A stretch of DNA of 64,000 nt from contig OX485806.1 of NCBI GenBank assembly GCA_950295325.1, positions 13,762,001-13,826,000 of the forward strand. The letters are read 5' to 3'. The notes under the pieces were generated by a model, which was not told the origin of the DNA, did not search any database, and worked only from the letters and a program-made list of their open reading frames with translations. The translations under genes were made by a program, and so were the position numbers. This document shows positions 23,801 to 36,925 of the stretch, piece after piece. This stretch comes from Polytrichum commune (Eukaryota; Streptophyta; Polytrichopsida; Polytrichales; Polytrichaceae). Position 1 is the stretch's first letter. Every line of letters begins with the position of its first letter.

Positions 23801-26800
23801 AGAAACCTCCTGTTTGTAAATCTGCAAGCGCTCTGCTGCTGGAGTAGACCTATGAGTGTCTGAATCTGTACCACTACTATTGCAGTCATCTATTTCAATG
23901 ACTTTTATGGCCACGTCTTGAGACAGGTACTTCCCCTTGTATAACCTGCCTGTGGAACCATTTCCAAGCTTTTCGCCAACCTGAAGCTGCAGATTATTTC
24001 CAAGTTCAAACCCTCAGAAACAATTCAAAATCTACGTAAATTTCAGCACCTTGCACATAGAATATAATTCACAATACATACTTATCTCTAAGCAGGTCAA
24101 ATTTTTCGTGTGGATAAGGCAGACTAATCAAGTTCTGATCTTGATAATAGTCAGTAGCCAAAATATACAACTCAATTAGACTTGACTGAGACAAAGGTGA
24201 CCAGTACACATACAAGATTGAAGTCAATAGCCCAATCTTCATACTGGATGGCTTCAGCAGCTGCCCTTAGTTTTGAATCTTCAACCCGACCACCTCTTCT
24301 TAGTCCCATCTTTTCATCCAAGGCTACTAAGACTGCTTGCTTCAGTTCTTCAGCCTGCTTGACACAAATAAAAATAATTTAGGACAGTACGTTCAAATCG
24401 TCCAGCCATTCTGAATCCCATCAGTGTTACGTGTTGTTCCTCTAGAGAACGATATGCCAATCGTAAAGACCGTCTCTCTACCTGAGGAAATCTCTGAATA
24501 GGTTCAATTCTACCCAGTGTCTCTCATCCTTTACAAGTAGCTAGATTTCAGCTAAAAGCAAATTGCTAGAGTACTCTCAAAAGATGGCCATTGTTTCACA
24601 GCAAAAAGTAAATTGAACGGGTACAGAGCTGCAAGATCTCACCTCATCTCCAGGCCAGCCTTCTACTACAAAAACCTCCAATGCCATTCCGTCTGTCGTG
24701 CTAAACACATGTGCTTCCTATTAACATCAAACAGCTCAATTTAGAGGATGCCAAACGCCTCTTAAACCTTGAGATATTCCAATGCTAAGACTTGAGTAAA
24801 TATGCCACCTCAACTTTAAAAAATCAGCAAACACTGCTGTAACTCAATAATATGTCTCAATCGAGCTCAGAAGTAAAGCAATTGTAACACAGTAGATACT
24901 CAACGTTGTCAAGGTTGCAATCCTTTCAACATGCAAATTGGACCGCGAGGAACATCCTATATGACAACACTGATGTAAGTCTGAAGTTCCACACTGAATT
25001 TCAGTATATACCTTGATGTTTAACTGCAAATGTGAGTCGCTAAGAGCTGATGTAAAATATTTCAAGAGCCCTTGTCTGTCGGTGGTGGCGATAGTGACTT
25101 CATACCCAAACGCAGGAGATACATCGTCGTGCTCACTTGTATACCCTATGCCTTCATCTTCCATGTATAAGGGGTTTGTGAAGCCCCCAAATGCGGGGCG
25201 TGGAATTGAATGGTGCAAACCCGTGGAACCAGGTGGTGTGTCTGCGCAAGGAGATTGACGTGGCGTGGTTCCTCGAGGGACAGACAACGATCTGCACAGA
25301 ATCGGTTCGGAAGGATGAATTTTGGGACTGCCGCCAAACCCTAACCCCACCAAATTTGACCCAGATCCAAATGCTGGTTTCGGTATCTGCACTCCATTCC
25401 TTCGAAATGAGCTTTCCTTTGGAATAGGCATTGTGCAGTCTGGGCTCTCACTGTAGGGGAATCCAGACCCCACAAGTTGAACTTTCCGAACATGGACAAG
25501 AGGAGTTGGTAATGAATCTTCACAAAAGCTACCGTAACTAGTCCCGCACTCAATCTCTCGTGCCTCTTGGAGTAACTCCATGTGAAGAAGAACGTCCTCA
25601 TGCCTTTGTGCGTCAATGTTCAAAGTGTACCTGCAGAAATCCAAAAAACAATGTGAGTGGGGAACTAAGAACTGTCGGCGTAAAATACATTTTCTTGGGA
25701 GTCAAATTTTAAATTGAGTTAGAAAAACATTGGTTGCACAGCAGCAGCCTACAACGGCTGGTTTCCAACCAACTTCCACGAGGGCCGTCACACCAAATCC
25801 TTATAAAAATATCGAGAGTTTGATCTCAGTCTAAGGCCTGATTAAGTACCCATTTCACTGCTCTGCATATTCTGCTTACACTCTTAGCTAACTCGAGCTG
25901 ACCCAGAAACACTATATATTGGGACAATGCATGTTTCGGCTGCTCCAACATATTAAACGAACATATAACGCTGGGGCCAGTTTACTGACTTCAACCAGTC
26001 ATACCAGTACAAATACCCATAGCTCTGACTAAAATAGAACCGATTCATGTAATCGATGCGAAAGATTCCGTTTAGCAGCTGGATAAACCGTAATTCCTAC
26101 AAGAATCGGTTTGCAGAAACTCCCAGCACTAGAGAGCACACTTAGATTCACGTTGGCGAAATCATCATTGCTCCTGATTCACCTAGCAATTACTATGATA
26201 GAGGCTAAACGCAGACTAGCCAGCACAAACAAGAGCTTATCCAGCTAGAACCGACTCTCACGAGGCAGATAGACTGTAGCTACCTGATGAGTTGTGGCCG
26301 TTAGCTAGTTAAACTGATCCTCAATGGCCATATTAAATTTGGCATACTGTGAAGGTCCTCTGATGATTTTAAGGTAACACTACACAACGAAAACTTCCTG
26401 GACCACGTCAACGAAACACCAACAGTTGGTGCTAAATCAATAATTATCCATGTTGTACACCGCAAGTAATTTCAACTTCCAAGCCATGAAATGCTAAACC
26501 CAAACCCGAAGCTCGTGGAATACTCAACTTTGTAGTCAGCTCCCAACACTCGATGATACCACTAACAAAGCTAGCTCCAGCATGCTTACCTTTGCAGACT
26601 GTCTTTGCTGGATTGTGAATCGTGAACGTTCAAGCATATGCAGAAACTCTAAAACACTTCCCGATCTACAACAGATCTCTGCAGCCAACATCTTGGATAT
26701 AAAGCTAAAGAGTATCTAAGGATCTCGAGCTAGAACCTTCATAATTTAGTTCTGGAGGAACGTTTCAACCTGCGCCTTTGGCACCATCGACTTCCTGTCA

Positions 26801-27553
26801 ACTAGGCAAACGTTGTCCAGCCAATATCATTATCTCATCCGAACGGACGAATAGTGACGGTGATGCCCAACTACCGCACGACGCCTCCCATGTAAACAGT
26901 AACCACCATAATAACGTAACCTTCTTTGGACTCCTCGAGGAGTTGACACCGATTAGAGAGGTGCTTTGAGAAGTGCCATTTGGTACGAACTAATTCGAGT
27001 AACCTCGCTTTAAGCGAAGACGCTTCGAAAGTGGTGTAAGCAAATATCAGGTGTTTAGAAGAGTGACAAAGGTTAAGTTACCACTTAGAACAAAACTTAT
27101 CCATTACCGGCAGCTTCAACCGCGCCTTTCAGAAAGGGGAAGAGAAAACGAGAAGGAAAGGAAAGGGGAATCCACTACTAAGTACCGTGATGGCAGGCGG
27201 GCGAAGTGGTTGCGAAACTCTCTGCAGACCTCCTCGCCATATCCAGAAGCCCGAACGCTTTCGAGGACTTGCATTACCACTTGCTCCAAAGCCTTCAAAG
27301 AGAGAGGCGACATGCCTCTTTTTTTCCCTCCTTCGGTACTCCACCACTCAGAATCATCCATGCGAGCCGACGAGCCTTGCGAGGAGCCATTGGAACTGTG
27401 GTAACCGGATTGGCTATCATCGCAACCCTGTGAATTGCACACCTGCATCGCCACGTGGCTGCTACTATGATTGCTTCTCGCAAGCTCCAGAAGCAATCCA
27501 GTCCCATTCTCTGCGTAGTCTAGCGATCCAATCCCATTTTCGGGAAAGTGCAT
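20828..27553 (-). CDS. STY8/17/46-like: ACT-domain Raf-like (group C) protein kinase, 13 coding exons
   Basis: CDS model: complement of 27553..27186, 25630..25012, 24717..24643, 24354..24214, 23986..23793, 23579..23487, 23271..23173, 22913..22856, 22686..22558, 22091..22030, 21781..21710, 21230..21128, 20920..20828; 701 aa, every junction GT-AG and in phase. An N-terminal helix (VVMQVLESV ... [14 protein letters not shown]) precedes an ACT domain at about 298-354 ([19 protein letters not shown] ... [10 protein letters not shown]). The kinase domain starts near 402. It has the G-loop GNGSTG (409-414), Lys429 in [12 protein letters not shown] (Asp537), DFG (555-557) and WMSPE (588-592; WMAPE in most relatives). 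All catalytic residues are present, so it should be active. Arabidopsis STY8/17/46 share this layout and phosphorylate chloroplast transit peptides; function here is inferred. Compared with them it carries a Ser/Thr-rich insert after the ATP lysine and a longer activation loop. ATG 27553 is the first in frame after an upstream stop. Confidence 0.92.
21271..21468. mobile_element. 198 bp MITE (family A) in a kinase intron
   Basis: It is flanked by TA on both sides (21269-21270 and 21469-21470). The left end is CAGTGAATATGATATTTAGT. The right end, read inward on the other strand, is CACTAAATATGGCATTTAGT. Terminal repeats extend about 55 bp, through ACTATTTGGA and CAATACTA. It lies between the exons ending at 21710 and starting at 21230 on the - strand, clear of both splice sites. 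Confidence 0.85.
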
Positions 27554-28960
27554 GCTCACATTTCCTACAAACCCGGGTAATACTAAGGTACCTATTGTTA
27601 ACACGTTGATATTTCCCTCTCACAACTTCAGAGAGGGAGCCGTACAGCTCCTCACTCCCTCCTCGTCAAGGAGCAACCGGCCTGCAATCCTGATACCTGC
27701 AAACACTCCTGCAGCGCTCCTCTAGCTTGATAAATATATTCTCCACCTGGAAATTCCTGAGAAAATGTCTGGCGACCTTTAAAATATCCCCCCACGCCTC
27801 CCTGAATATTCTCCGACCACCGTACAATTCGACAGCAAATCTCAACGCAGGCTAGTAAATATGAAATTCCAGAAAACCTACGCTAAGCTATGGATTCCAA
27901 AAACGGAGCAGCAAGAAGATGGTCCCGCGCGGGTTCGAAACCAGGAGACGAAATGCCGGCGATGAGATGCTCTCTCGCTTTCCTTGCTTCACTGTCGACA
28001 AATATCACAACACCAAAAACTAGCTAGAAAGCGCCTCTTCGGTGCAATTCTGACACCGCATTCTCCAGTGCACACTTTAGGAAAGCAATACAAGCGGGGC
28101 TCCAAATCCGAATCCGAACCCGAACGCGTCAAAAATAATCGGTCAACTCGCCAACTCGATCACAAAAGTAAAGATCAATATCTCTAGAAAGGGGAGCGAC
28201 TGGAAAGAAGATGTGGCCACTGCTCCAAGCCAAAGCAAACGGCATTAGCGTCACAAGGAGAAGGACAGATAGGTAGATATCTCCGGCCGTCACGGCTACT
28301 AACGAGGTCACAAGAAACTCAAAAACGTCAAAACCTCGCGCGAACTTCGAACTCTTGCCGCTCCCGCTCTTGCTACCAGAAATATCCTCCTACAAATTGC
28401 GACACACCAAAGCTTCCTGCAAACCGGAAGCCAACGCACGCGCTCTACACCGGCGGCGCTCTACAAAAGAAGAAGAAGAAGAAACCACCACTACTTGTTA
28501 AGCAAGCTTAATAAATCCGCAGGGAAGCGACATCAAAATCCAAGACGTGTTCCTGCAAACGGCTACACCGATCATCCGACCAGCCTGCCGTCGTCGGCGT
28601 TGCAGCGAGCAGCGCTTGATGGATGGATACTTGAAGCTTGGCAGGAAAACAAGAAAAATTGAGAGCCGCCTTTGGAAGGTTGGGGGAGGCCGGAGAGTTG
28701 CTACATGTAGTAGTAGTGGAGGGCAATGGACGGGTTAACGTGGAGCAGCCTAGAAGGGTCGTTTCGGCGGGTATGGGCCCAGGTAGCCGACGGAGTGCTC
28801 CCGGGTACACCGGCGGGTAGGGACAAGGGTATCTGAACGCCCACAGCCGTCGTTCCGTTTTAGAGGATAAGCGAGAGAGGGAAGCGAGGGAGGTGTGTGG
28901 AAGTTAGCGGTGGTTGGCTTGTCCGTTAGTAGGCTTCAAGGCAACCCCCCGGCGTGTCTT
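27554..28960 (-). promoter_or_regulatory. 5' leader and promoter region of the ACT-kinase gene
   Basis: The region upstream of the kinase start is clearly richer in G and C than the surrounding DNA. Read on the - strand it has pyrimidine runs (TCTTCTTCTTC near 28470) and TCCCTCTCTCGC near 28870, as is common around plant transcription starts. Open frames on both strands are unrelated to known domains and look like composition effects. A 5' UTR intron is possible. The start site cannot be fixed from sequence alone. Confidence 0.5.
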
Positions 28961-30227
28961 TCTTTAGAAAATGAGGATTTCTACTTTCTAGGGTGTGCTC
29001 ATGAGAATTTCCCTTGTGAGGTAATTATGCATTAATTAGGATACTATAAAACCCTGAACCCTAAACTTATTAACTCCATTTTCAAAAACTAGAATGACCA
29101 CTCCAAATGGTACTAAGTCACAAGAAACATTACCGTGTTGTTAATTAGGTCATTTTCTATCTTCTATTCTCAGTTAATTAGGTATAGGGTTTTTGTGACG
29201 GTTTCAGTGTGGGGATATAAATTCCCAATCAATTCTTTTGTCTATCAAGTGAAAGTGGACATTTATATAGTGGAGTTTGTGGGTATTCAAGGTGAGGTGC
29301 ATTTAATATGGGTTTTGTAAGAAAGGCAACCGCTCAAGAATGCTAGGGTGTTTTGTTTTCTCAACTCGGACGCAAGCGGACAACACTTTTGGGTCGCATT
29401 GGAATTTTTATAAGGGGGTTGCCCGAGGGTGGGTGGCGGGGCCTTATCCAATTAGGATACCTCAATAATCACGCGAGATACTTGATGAAAACAAGCCATG
29501 CATCATAAATTAACCTCATTTACAACGTCGTTGTTTTAAGTCAAAGCCACCGTGATACAATCCTTCAAGCCGTGCTTGCAACCCTTGGAAATTTTGTATG
29601 GAAAAGGGGGGGGGGTAGCATCCACCACATACAAAGAAATACATTGTATTGTTTGACTACAAAGTCCACCTGCAACATTTTTTTCCTGACACCAATTCTC
29701 ATTTCCTTCTTGCGGGCTTACACGCACTAAAGTATTGAACCTTATATGATGATCCTTCTTACTCGAACACCTATATGTGAGTGCTATACGACATGCTTAT
29801 AGTTAAGAATGGACACTAAAATAAAGCCACATGTTATCTTCGTAGACAACAAAGATCACTTTTGCCATCTTCGAGATAACCAAATCTTCGACTATGGGCA
29901 CTATCGTCACGCTGAAATACAATGGTCGATAGTTGAACTACTTATTTGTTTGGTTCCTTCACTCATACACATACGAATGATTGCTCGAGTCCCAAGTGCT
30001 AAGCGCTCATCACGATTCAAAATGAACTATCAACATGCAATTAACTAACTTTACTTCTTCAAAGATTGTAATGTAATGGGCCCATGGCATACAAGGTAGT
30101 CATGACTCATGAGCAAGATAGATTCCTACTATACTTGTCGTGCACACAAGTGGACAAAACATGTGGCATGTGCTTATGGATTGAAAACGAGCCTTGGTTG
30201 GAGGTGGTCCTCACTATGCCGTTTATG
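28961..30227. other. Gene-free region
   Basis: A telobox-like AACCCTGAACCCTAAAC lies at about 29052-29068 and a G run near 29607-29616. No reading frame is convincing. Confidence 0.4.
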
Positions 30228-30428
30228 AAATTTAGTGTCACTCACTATTTGGACTTACATTATGCTATAACTTCTTATTGTAAACATAGTTTTTAATCAA
30301 CAAATGTCAAATTGGTTGCATGGACATTGTAGAACATTAAACCCTTCACTTAGTAAAACTTTACACTAACGATAAAATGTTATAGCGGTACGTAACTCCA
30401 AATTGTAAGTGACACTAAACACCCTAAC
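30228..30428. mobile_element. ~200 bp MITE (family A), ends eroded
   Basis: The left arm TTTAGTGTCACTCACTATTT at 30231 pairs with the right arm AAATTGTAAGTGACACTAAA ending near 30420. The core phrase ACATTGTAGAACATTAA also occurs in the 21271 copy (ACATTATAGAACATTAA). The outermost bases have diverged, so exact ends and target duplication are uncertain. Confidence 0.7.
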
Positions 30429-31604
30429 CGGTGTTAGTGATAGTGTATTCCCCTTGTTGGGATGGCGATTGGTGCCCCATTGGGCACCTCCGTACCTTCA
30501 CTTCTAGGTCTCCCGCTCCAAGCCATAGCTTGTGTTAGTACTACTCGATTCTTTAGGGACAACCAAAAGCAATATCTCACCAAGCCTAGCAGTAGACCAT
30601 ACTTGAAAGCCTAAACCCTCCTTGCCCGACGTTTTGTATTCATAGGGTGACCAAGTCTCGTCTCACGCCCCTTCACAAAGTCACATTTCAAAGCCCTTTG
30701 AGCAAATGGGATACTTCTAAGGACTCTATCTCTATATACGGCAAATGGCTCTTAAGTGGCTCGTGTTCTTTATCGGACCCCTATATTGATATCTTTTATC
30801 TAGGCTTTATTTGCAAAGTTTAGGAGACACATAGACACATATCTAGTTCTCAGTCTTTGTGGAATGTATTAATGATGGATTGGTAACATGTGAATGGATG
30901 ATGGAGCCCACCTTCCGAAAGGAAGGCAAAGCATCTTAAACTGCATCATGGATAAATATGATCAGGTCAAAGTCAATGGGCTCAAATTTCACGCCAGTAC
31001 ATACACACCAACGTTGTTTTTATGTTCTTTTTGAATGAATGGTGTCAATACACGATATAAAATGTTGATATCAAAAAACATACTTCATCGGCATTAAATG
31101 TGTGATATCGATAATATGTTGATTCTTGACGGTTATCACAATGATACCATGGTGGTTTCACCTCTGTACATAGATTTCTAGATGAAATGTAGATCTGAAT
31201 GATGTCATAAACGAAAATACCCCAGTAGACTTGTCCTCTACCAAAATAAAAAATTACAACTCGTCGTTGTGTATATATCCAAGTGGTAACAACATTCCAA
31301 CATTAAATATGCACCACTACAATGTGGCCCTTTCCATATGCCACATCGTGAAGGATTGTATCCGATTTTGTAATTGTTAAACTTTTTCCTAAATGAGGAT
31401 ACCACAAGCATGCGAAAATAATCTTTACATACATGAGTCATTCTTTAGGTCATTGTCATCCATACACCATGTCAATAGTAGTGTCATTCTACCTAGGTAT
31501 GAAGGTTCATAGATGGTATACAAGGTATGCATGTTTTATATGGTTACTTTTCTTGACCGGGCACCTATATTAATTAGTTTGTGGTTGGGTAAGGGTTGAA
31601 GGAC

Positions 31605-31646
<42 letters not shown>

Positions 31647-32769
31647 AAACAAAAACAAAAAGGTTTAAACAAAACTAAACAACTTAGTGAAATTTATTAA
31701 CCAATCCACACTCAATAGCAAATACTGTTGGGAGGATCTGTGTAGTTACTTAAAGAATCAACAAACATGCACTTCCAATGACCATAAGTAAAGAAGAGGA
31801 GGTCTGATTTTCAATCTAATTTTTGTTGACACTTCATCATGGATTTGCTAATGCAACACGAAGTCCATCGTGTAACTCCAACTGGTGGAAGTCGAGGAAC
31901 ATTAAAAAAGAACAATCCGAATAATACCCACACACATTAGTCTCGAATGTTATCAAGAACCAAAATACCCTCACATGCATGTACCCTACCGACCTAAGAA
32001 ACTACAAACTATCACCACGTGTACATGAGTGGCCTCAAACCAAGATGACATTGAGGTATGTTGGTGTTATTCAATTCGTTTTTGCAAGTTCTCTAACTTC
32101 TACCGATCAGATTCACACAACGAAGCGTGCATTGCAATGGCAAATCATATCTCCCTTGATTGAATTATGGTTGTTGAAGGTGCATGTTTATTGATTCCTT
32201 AACCAAATACATATCTATCCTCCTGACAGTGTTCACTATCGAATGTGGAGAAGATAATAATGAAAGTTGAAGACATAGTCCAATCTTTTATTAAACAATT
32301 GTCTTCTATGGTGTTTGTTCTTCGATCCTCACCTAACTATGCATCAATCAAACATAGGCATCCAAACAAGGAACTTAAGTGAATAGCACCCGCATTCCTT
32401 GGTCCAACGCCAATGTGCACCATTATAGTGTGGGCCTTGTCCATGACGCACGTGTCAGATTGTGAAGGAGGAATGATTGAAGCTAACTTCGTTCCCGAAT
32501 TGTTTAAGATTACTCTAAGCTTATTTGTGCTGCACAATTTTCATGTGTGTTGAGGTGCCCATGGTACGGTACTTCCCATGTACTAAGGGGGAGGGCACTT
32601 AAACCAACACTTTTAACCTATTGCAAGTACAAATCGCTATGGGGGTGTGATATAGAATACATAGTCGTGTTAGCATTTAGGCTCATAATCGGTGCGAATT
32701 ATAACAATTATAATAATAACATGTAACCGCGTTATAATGCTTGTGGGATTTTGAGAGTCAAAACCAGTA
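30429..32769. other. Gene-free region with a CAA microsatellite
   Basis: A (CAA)n run that becomes (CAAAAA)n lies at 31604-31661. No supported gene. Confidence 0.45.
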
Positions 32770-33089
32770 CACAAAATATGATATTTAGTATTTGATACAC
32801 TAAATATGAACGCATACACTGAATATCAATAACCCTATGAAAGTAAGTAACATTAAATGTAAACTCAAACATTGAATATCAACTATGGTAATATGTGGAA
32901 GTTACATGTTTGAAATTAGTGTGAGTAAGTATATGAAAAACAAAGGATATAATAAGGGAGGTGGCAATAGGGAACGTAGCAGTACACTTATGTCTAACAC
33001 TAATTGTCAAAGAATGAAAAATTAGTGTTGAGCATGGTAGGATGGTAACAACACTAAATATAATCAAACACTAAACATCCTATTTTGTG
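32770..33089. mobile_element. 320 bp MITE (family E) with TA target duplication
   Basis: TA precedes CACAAAATATGATATTTAGT on the left. The right end, read inward, is CACAAAATAGGATGTTTAGT, followed outside by TA (33090-33091). Several CACTAAATAT/ACTGAATAT phrases repeat inside both arms. No coding capacity. Confidence 0.75.
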
Positions 33090-33294
33090 TAGTTTCTTTT
33101 TATCCACTAGGTAGGCTCCGCTAGTGATGTGATGAGAAATGCCGACGACCAAATCTTTCATTATGTGCCTATCCATCGCTTACATATATAGATTATCACC
33201 ACCTTTGTGTTGGTTCCCAAAACCCTTGGTCCAGCTTAAGTAACCATGCTTTGTCGGACCTTGAACCGACCCCGTCACACACGGAACTACCAAC

Positions 33295-33460
33295 TCTAAG
33301 GGCCACTTCACACATGAGCCATGAGCCGTGACCATGAAATTGTGAGAGCCCAAAAGAAAGTGTCCAAAGGTCACCCAAGACACCTCCAACATCATGTCGT
33401 GTGGTCACGGGTCCTCGAGTGTAGTGTGAAGCCGTATGTGACCGGGCCCTCAACTTGATG
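33295..33460 (-). repeat. Inverted copy of the dispersed repeat at 18930-19105
   Basis: Read on the - strand it carries GGAGGTGTCTTGGGTGACC, TTTCTTTTGGGCTCTCACAA and CATGGTCACGG in the same order as the + strand copy. Confidence 0.6.
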
Positions 33461-36400
33461 CTATTTCAATAAATATCTATTCATGCGGGTCCTCACACAT
33501 GATAAAATAGAATAAATCAACGGTTGTGAGCGTTCGGAGTGCTATGGTCTCCCGGTTTTGTGTTAGGCCTACCTCCAAGAGGTGGGTTTTGAGAATACTC
33601 CAAGTGACCATGAAACATGATCCATGTGATACCATGTAGGACTCCATGTAGACTATACATCCATCTTGTATTCACTTACTCTGTTGGTCCCTCAAGCGTA
33701 GTGTGAAGCAAACTTGGACCGGCTCTGCCTTTTCCACCACAAGAGTGCTTGAAGTGTAATGGTCATGGGCTCTCGGTCTCGTGTGTGAAGTGGCCCTAAT
33801 TAGCAACTACCGACCCCCTTCACTTTGGGGGTTTAGGGTCTTGGCAACAACTATAACCGTGGATACCAACCTACATTTCACAATCGAGGTTAATTCAATC
33901 AAGGTTAATTTGAAGTTAATTCAACTTCATATCAATCAAATAACCTAAGATTCACCTTACTACTAGGTTACTACCAAATATGTTTATACATGTATACATC
34001 AAGGTAGATGGTTCTATAAAAGTCTACCTTGTGCAAGCTAATATGACATACCTTCTATATTTTGCAATCGAGGGTAAACTAGGGTGTTGGATGACATAAT
34101 TCTTAATAAAGTGGACATATAAAATTGGAAACGTATATTGACCATCCGAACGAGGGGTTCCATTGGCCACATGGATTCTAGGACCAGTATGCGGTCCCCC
34201 GATTGTTTGCAGAGACCCCAAAGCTAGACACGGTAATGGACCCAAATAGGCTCTTGCAACGAACATACCTGTTCACATTTGAAAGCCCTCCTCCACATGC
34301 TGATTTTCTTGTTAAACCTAGATAGTCGATGCACTACACCACAACATGGGTATGTCCCCATGCCAAGAGGTTCGTAGGCCTTTATTGCCTCATGCAATTT
34401 GACACTTGCTTCGGCGCATCGTTTAGCGGGCCACATTATTCTATGTTCTTCCGCACAATCCTCAACCCTCAACTTCTTGTCCTCTACTTTTTGTCCCTTT
34501 TTTTTGTTTTGCCCTTTGAGTTTTTGGTAATCTCAAGGCCGACCTCCCTCTCTTTTTTCCTCTCTCACTACCTCTCTCCCATCTTTATTGCTTGTGTTTT
34601 TAGAGCAACTTTGAATTCATTGCTAGTCATGATTATAGACTTAGAATAATATGTAAAAAGAGTGCCACAGCTCCTTCGAGGAATGGACACTATTTGTGGA
34701 AGGGCCAAAATCAATGTCAACCTTGCTCCAACATTTGGGTCAACCTTTGTCCAACTCTTGTGAAATCCTCAATTCTCTACTACTTTATGATATCCTTCCT
34801 CTAAGCACCTCCTCCACCAGCTCATCGACGACCTCCTCCTAGTTGAACAATTAATAAGGGTAACGGGTCTAGGGTAGGGTAGGTGCTAGTGGATGAAAAG
34901 AGGTATTGTTCTATTGTAAGAAGAGAAATGTCCTTCATAAAAAAAATGTCACTTACAAAACCCCAAAAAATGGGATGTAAGAAACAAAATGTGATGTAAG
35001 AAAAGCATGGTCAATAGTTGGGCTCTGAGAAAGAAAAAAATGGAGTTTAGTTAAAAAAAATTGGTTAATTGGGGTAGAAGGAAAAAGAATGTAGTATAAG
35101 TAAAATAGGGTATTTTTGAACGATTCTTCCAACATTTACAATGACTAACATGGTGTATTAGAATACAAGCATTTACCTTTATTTTGAAAAACACCATACC
35201 TTATAATATTTGTTGCAAGGTAAATAGCCCCCCGATAAATAAGTCATGAGCGCACGTGTATGCAAAATATAAGAGGTAGTGAACCCCCCAAGCATCCATG
35301 GTTGTTTAATGTAAAAGCCAAGTACATGTAGCATAAAATGTTTATTAAATGAGGGTATTGTTCACCTTTTGTGGAATACTTCTTGCACTATCTCATCAAG
35401 AAGAGTCATGCAAACCACAAAATCATAGCAACTCTCATAATAATGCCCATAGTAATTAACACTCTATTGACGCATGTGGATACAAAACATAGGGGAGGTG
35501 CCCCTAAATGAGAGAGAAGGAATTATGGTATATGAATGAGCCTCTCATCGTCCAACATAAAAGCCTTTAAACATTACGAGCCCAAATCATGCTTATGTTT
35601 ACTTGACTTGACACCGGGAATTAGCTTTAAAGACACTTGAGGTCACTAGACATGAGTGGGCAACAACCGTACATGGGCAAAGTATTATGGTGGATGGATG
35701 AGAGGTACACTCATACATGATAATTGTAGGTTTTCACATGGCTAGGTGAGGAAGAGTGAGGGCCACTTCCCACACGAGATTGAAGGCCAGTGACCATTAC
35801 ATTCTAAGATCTCTCATTGGTTGAAAAGGTTGAGACTGACCAAGTTAACTTCACACTAGAAGGTGAAGGCCTAAGGGCATATAGAAATCATCACGGATGA
35901 AAAGTATACATGGATTCCTACGTTGCAAACTATGGATAATTGTAAAGGGTACATTAAAAACCAAGGATGAGTTGTGAGCATGAATTGAATCGTCACGAGC
36001 AAATCGACAATCGTGTGGAAGAAGAGGCTTTGAATTGATAAAAAACTGCCACGAGACTTGTGTACATGTGTTGTGAGTTTACAACACAAGGTTTGGTTTT
36101 AACCAAAGACTCCCATAAAAGCTTGGTTTTCTACATAAGTATTGTATTTGGGTCAAGCAACATCCAAGGACCCCTCTCATGCCCCAATCACACCTAAATT
36201 TTCATCCGGTTCCAATTGTGAAATTGTTGGGATTATGTCGATAAATAAATGTTGGCCCACCACTCTTCACACTATTACAGCCGTAGATGCCGACGGATGG
36301 TGTCTGAACTGGCCAGTGTGATCAACCCCTCATCGTCTATCATTCTATGCCTTGTCTTATACAACTAAAAAACCTTCTAAAAATCACTTTAAAATTAACA

Positions 36401-36925
36401 GATGCAAAGTAACTATCTCATCAGCAATTGGTTCTCAACATTGCTCCATGGTTAACCGGAATTTGCATCAAGCCCACCTGCAAGCCTAACACACAAATTC
36501 CAACATACCAATATCGGTTAAACAATTAGTATGACCTTTGCATAATTGAGAGTGAAGGACCCTCACAAATCACATGGTCACGGCCCTTGGCTCGTGTGTG
36601 AAGTGGCGCCAAGTAATAGAGATTGAGGGGGATCGGACTAGAGCTTTTTGATCATACAGTGATTCTCATAGGTCACGAATTTTCGATGGTGGATCTTGAA
36701 TCCTCAAAACGTGTGGATCGACATCATTGACTAAGTTAGGGTTAATACAACTCTTTGTTAGCCTTCTTGCAGATTTGATCGATTTGTGAGGATCAACATC
36801 TTCTGCTTGTGAGCGGGATTGTTTTCTTAATTACTACGTCTTTGTGTGCGCAAGTTGTAGCATTCAAAGATTCCCACTTAACTTAGTTTACTTGGCCATA
36901 TGCATCATCAAGGTCAACCCTACTA
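33461..36925. other. Gene-free region
   Basis: It contains partial copies of the 18930/33295 repeat (33760-33800, 36575-36608) and AT-rich DNA. No reading frame has exon-like support. Confidence 0.4.

Noticed and set aside
27187-27609. A 140-codon plus-strand frame at the kinase first exon
   Set aside because: It is the antisense shadow of the kinase N-terminal exon on the minus strand, whose splice donor and family similarity are clear.
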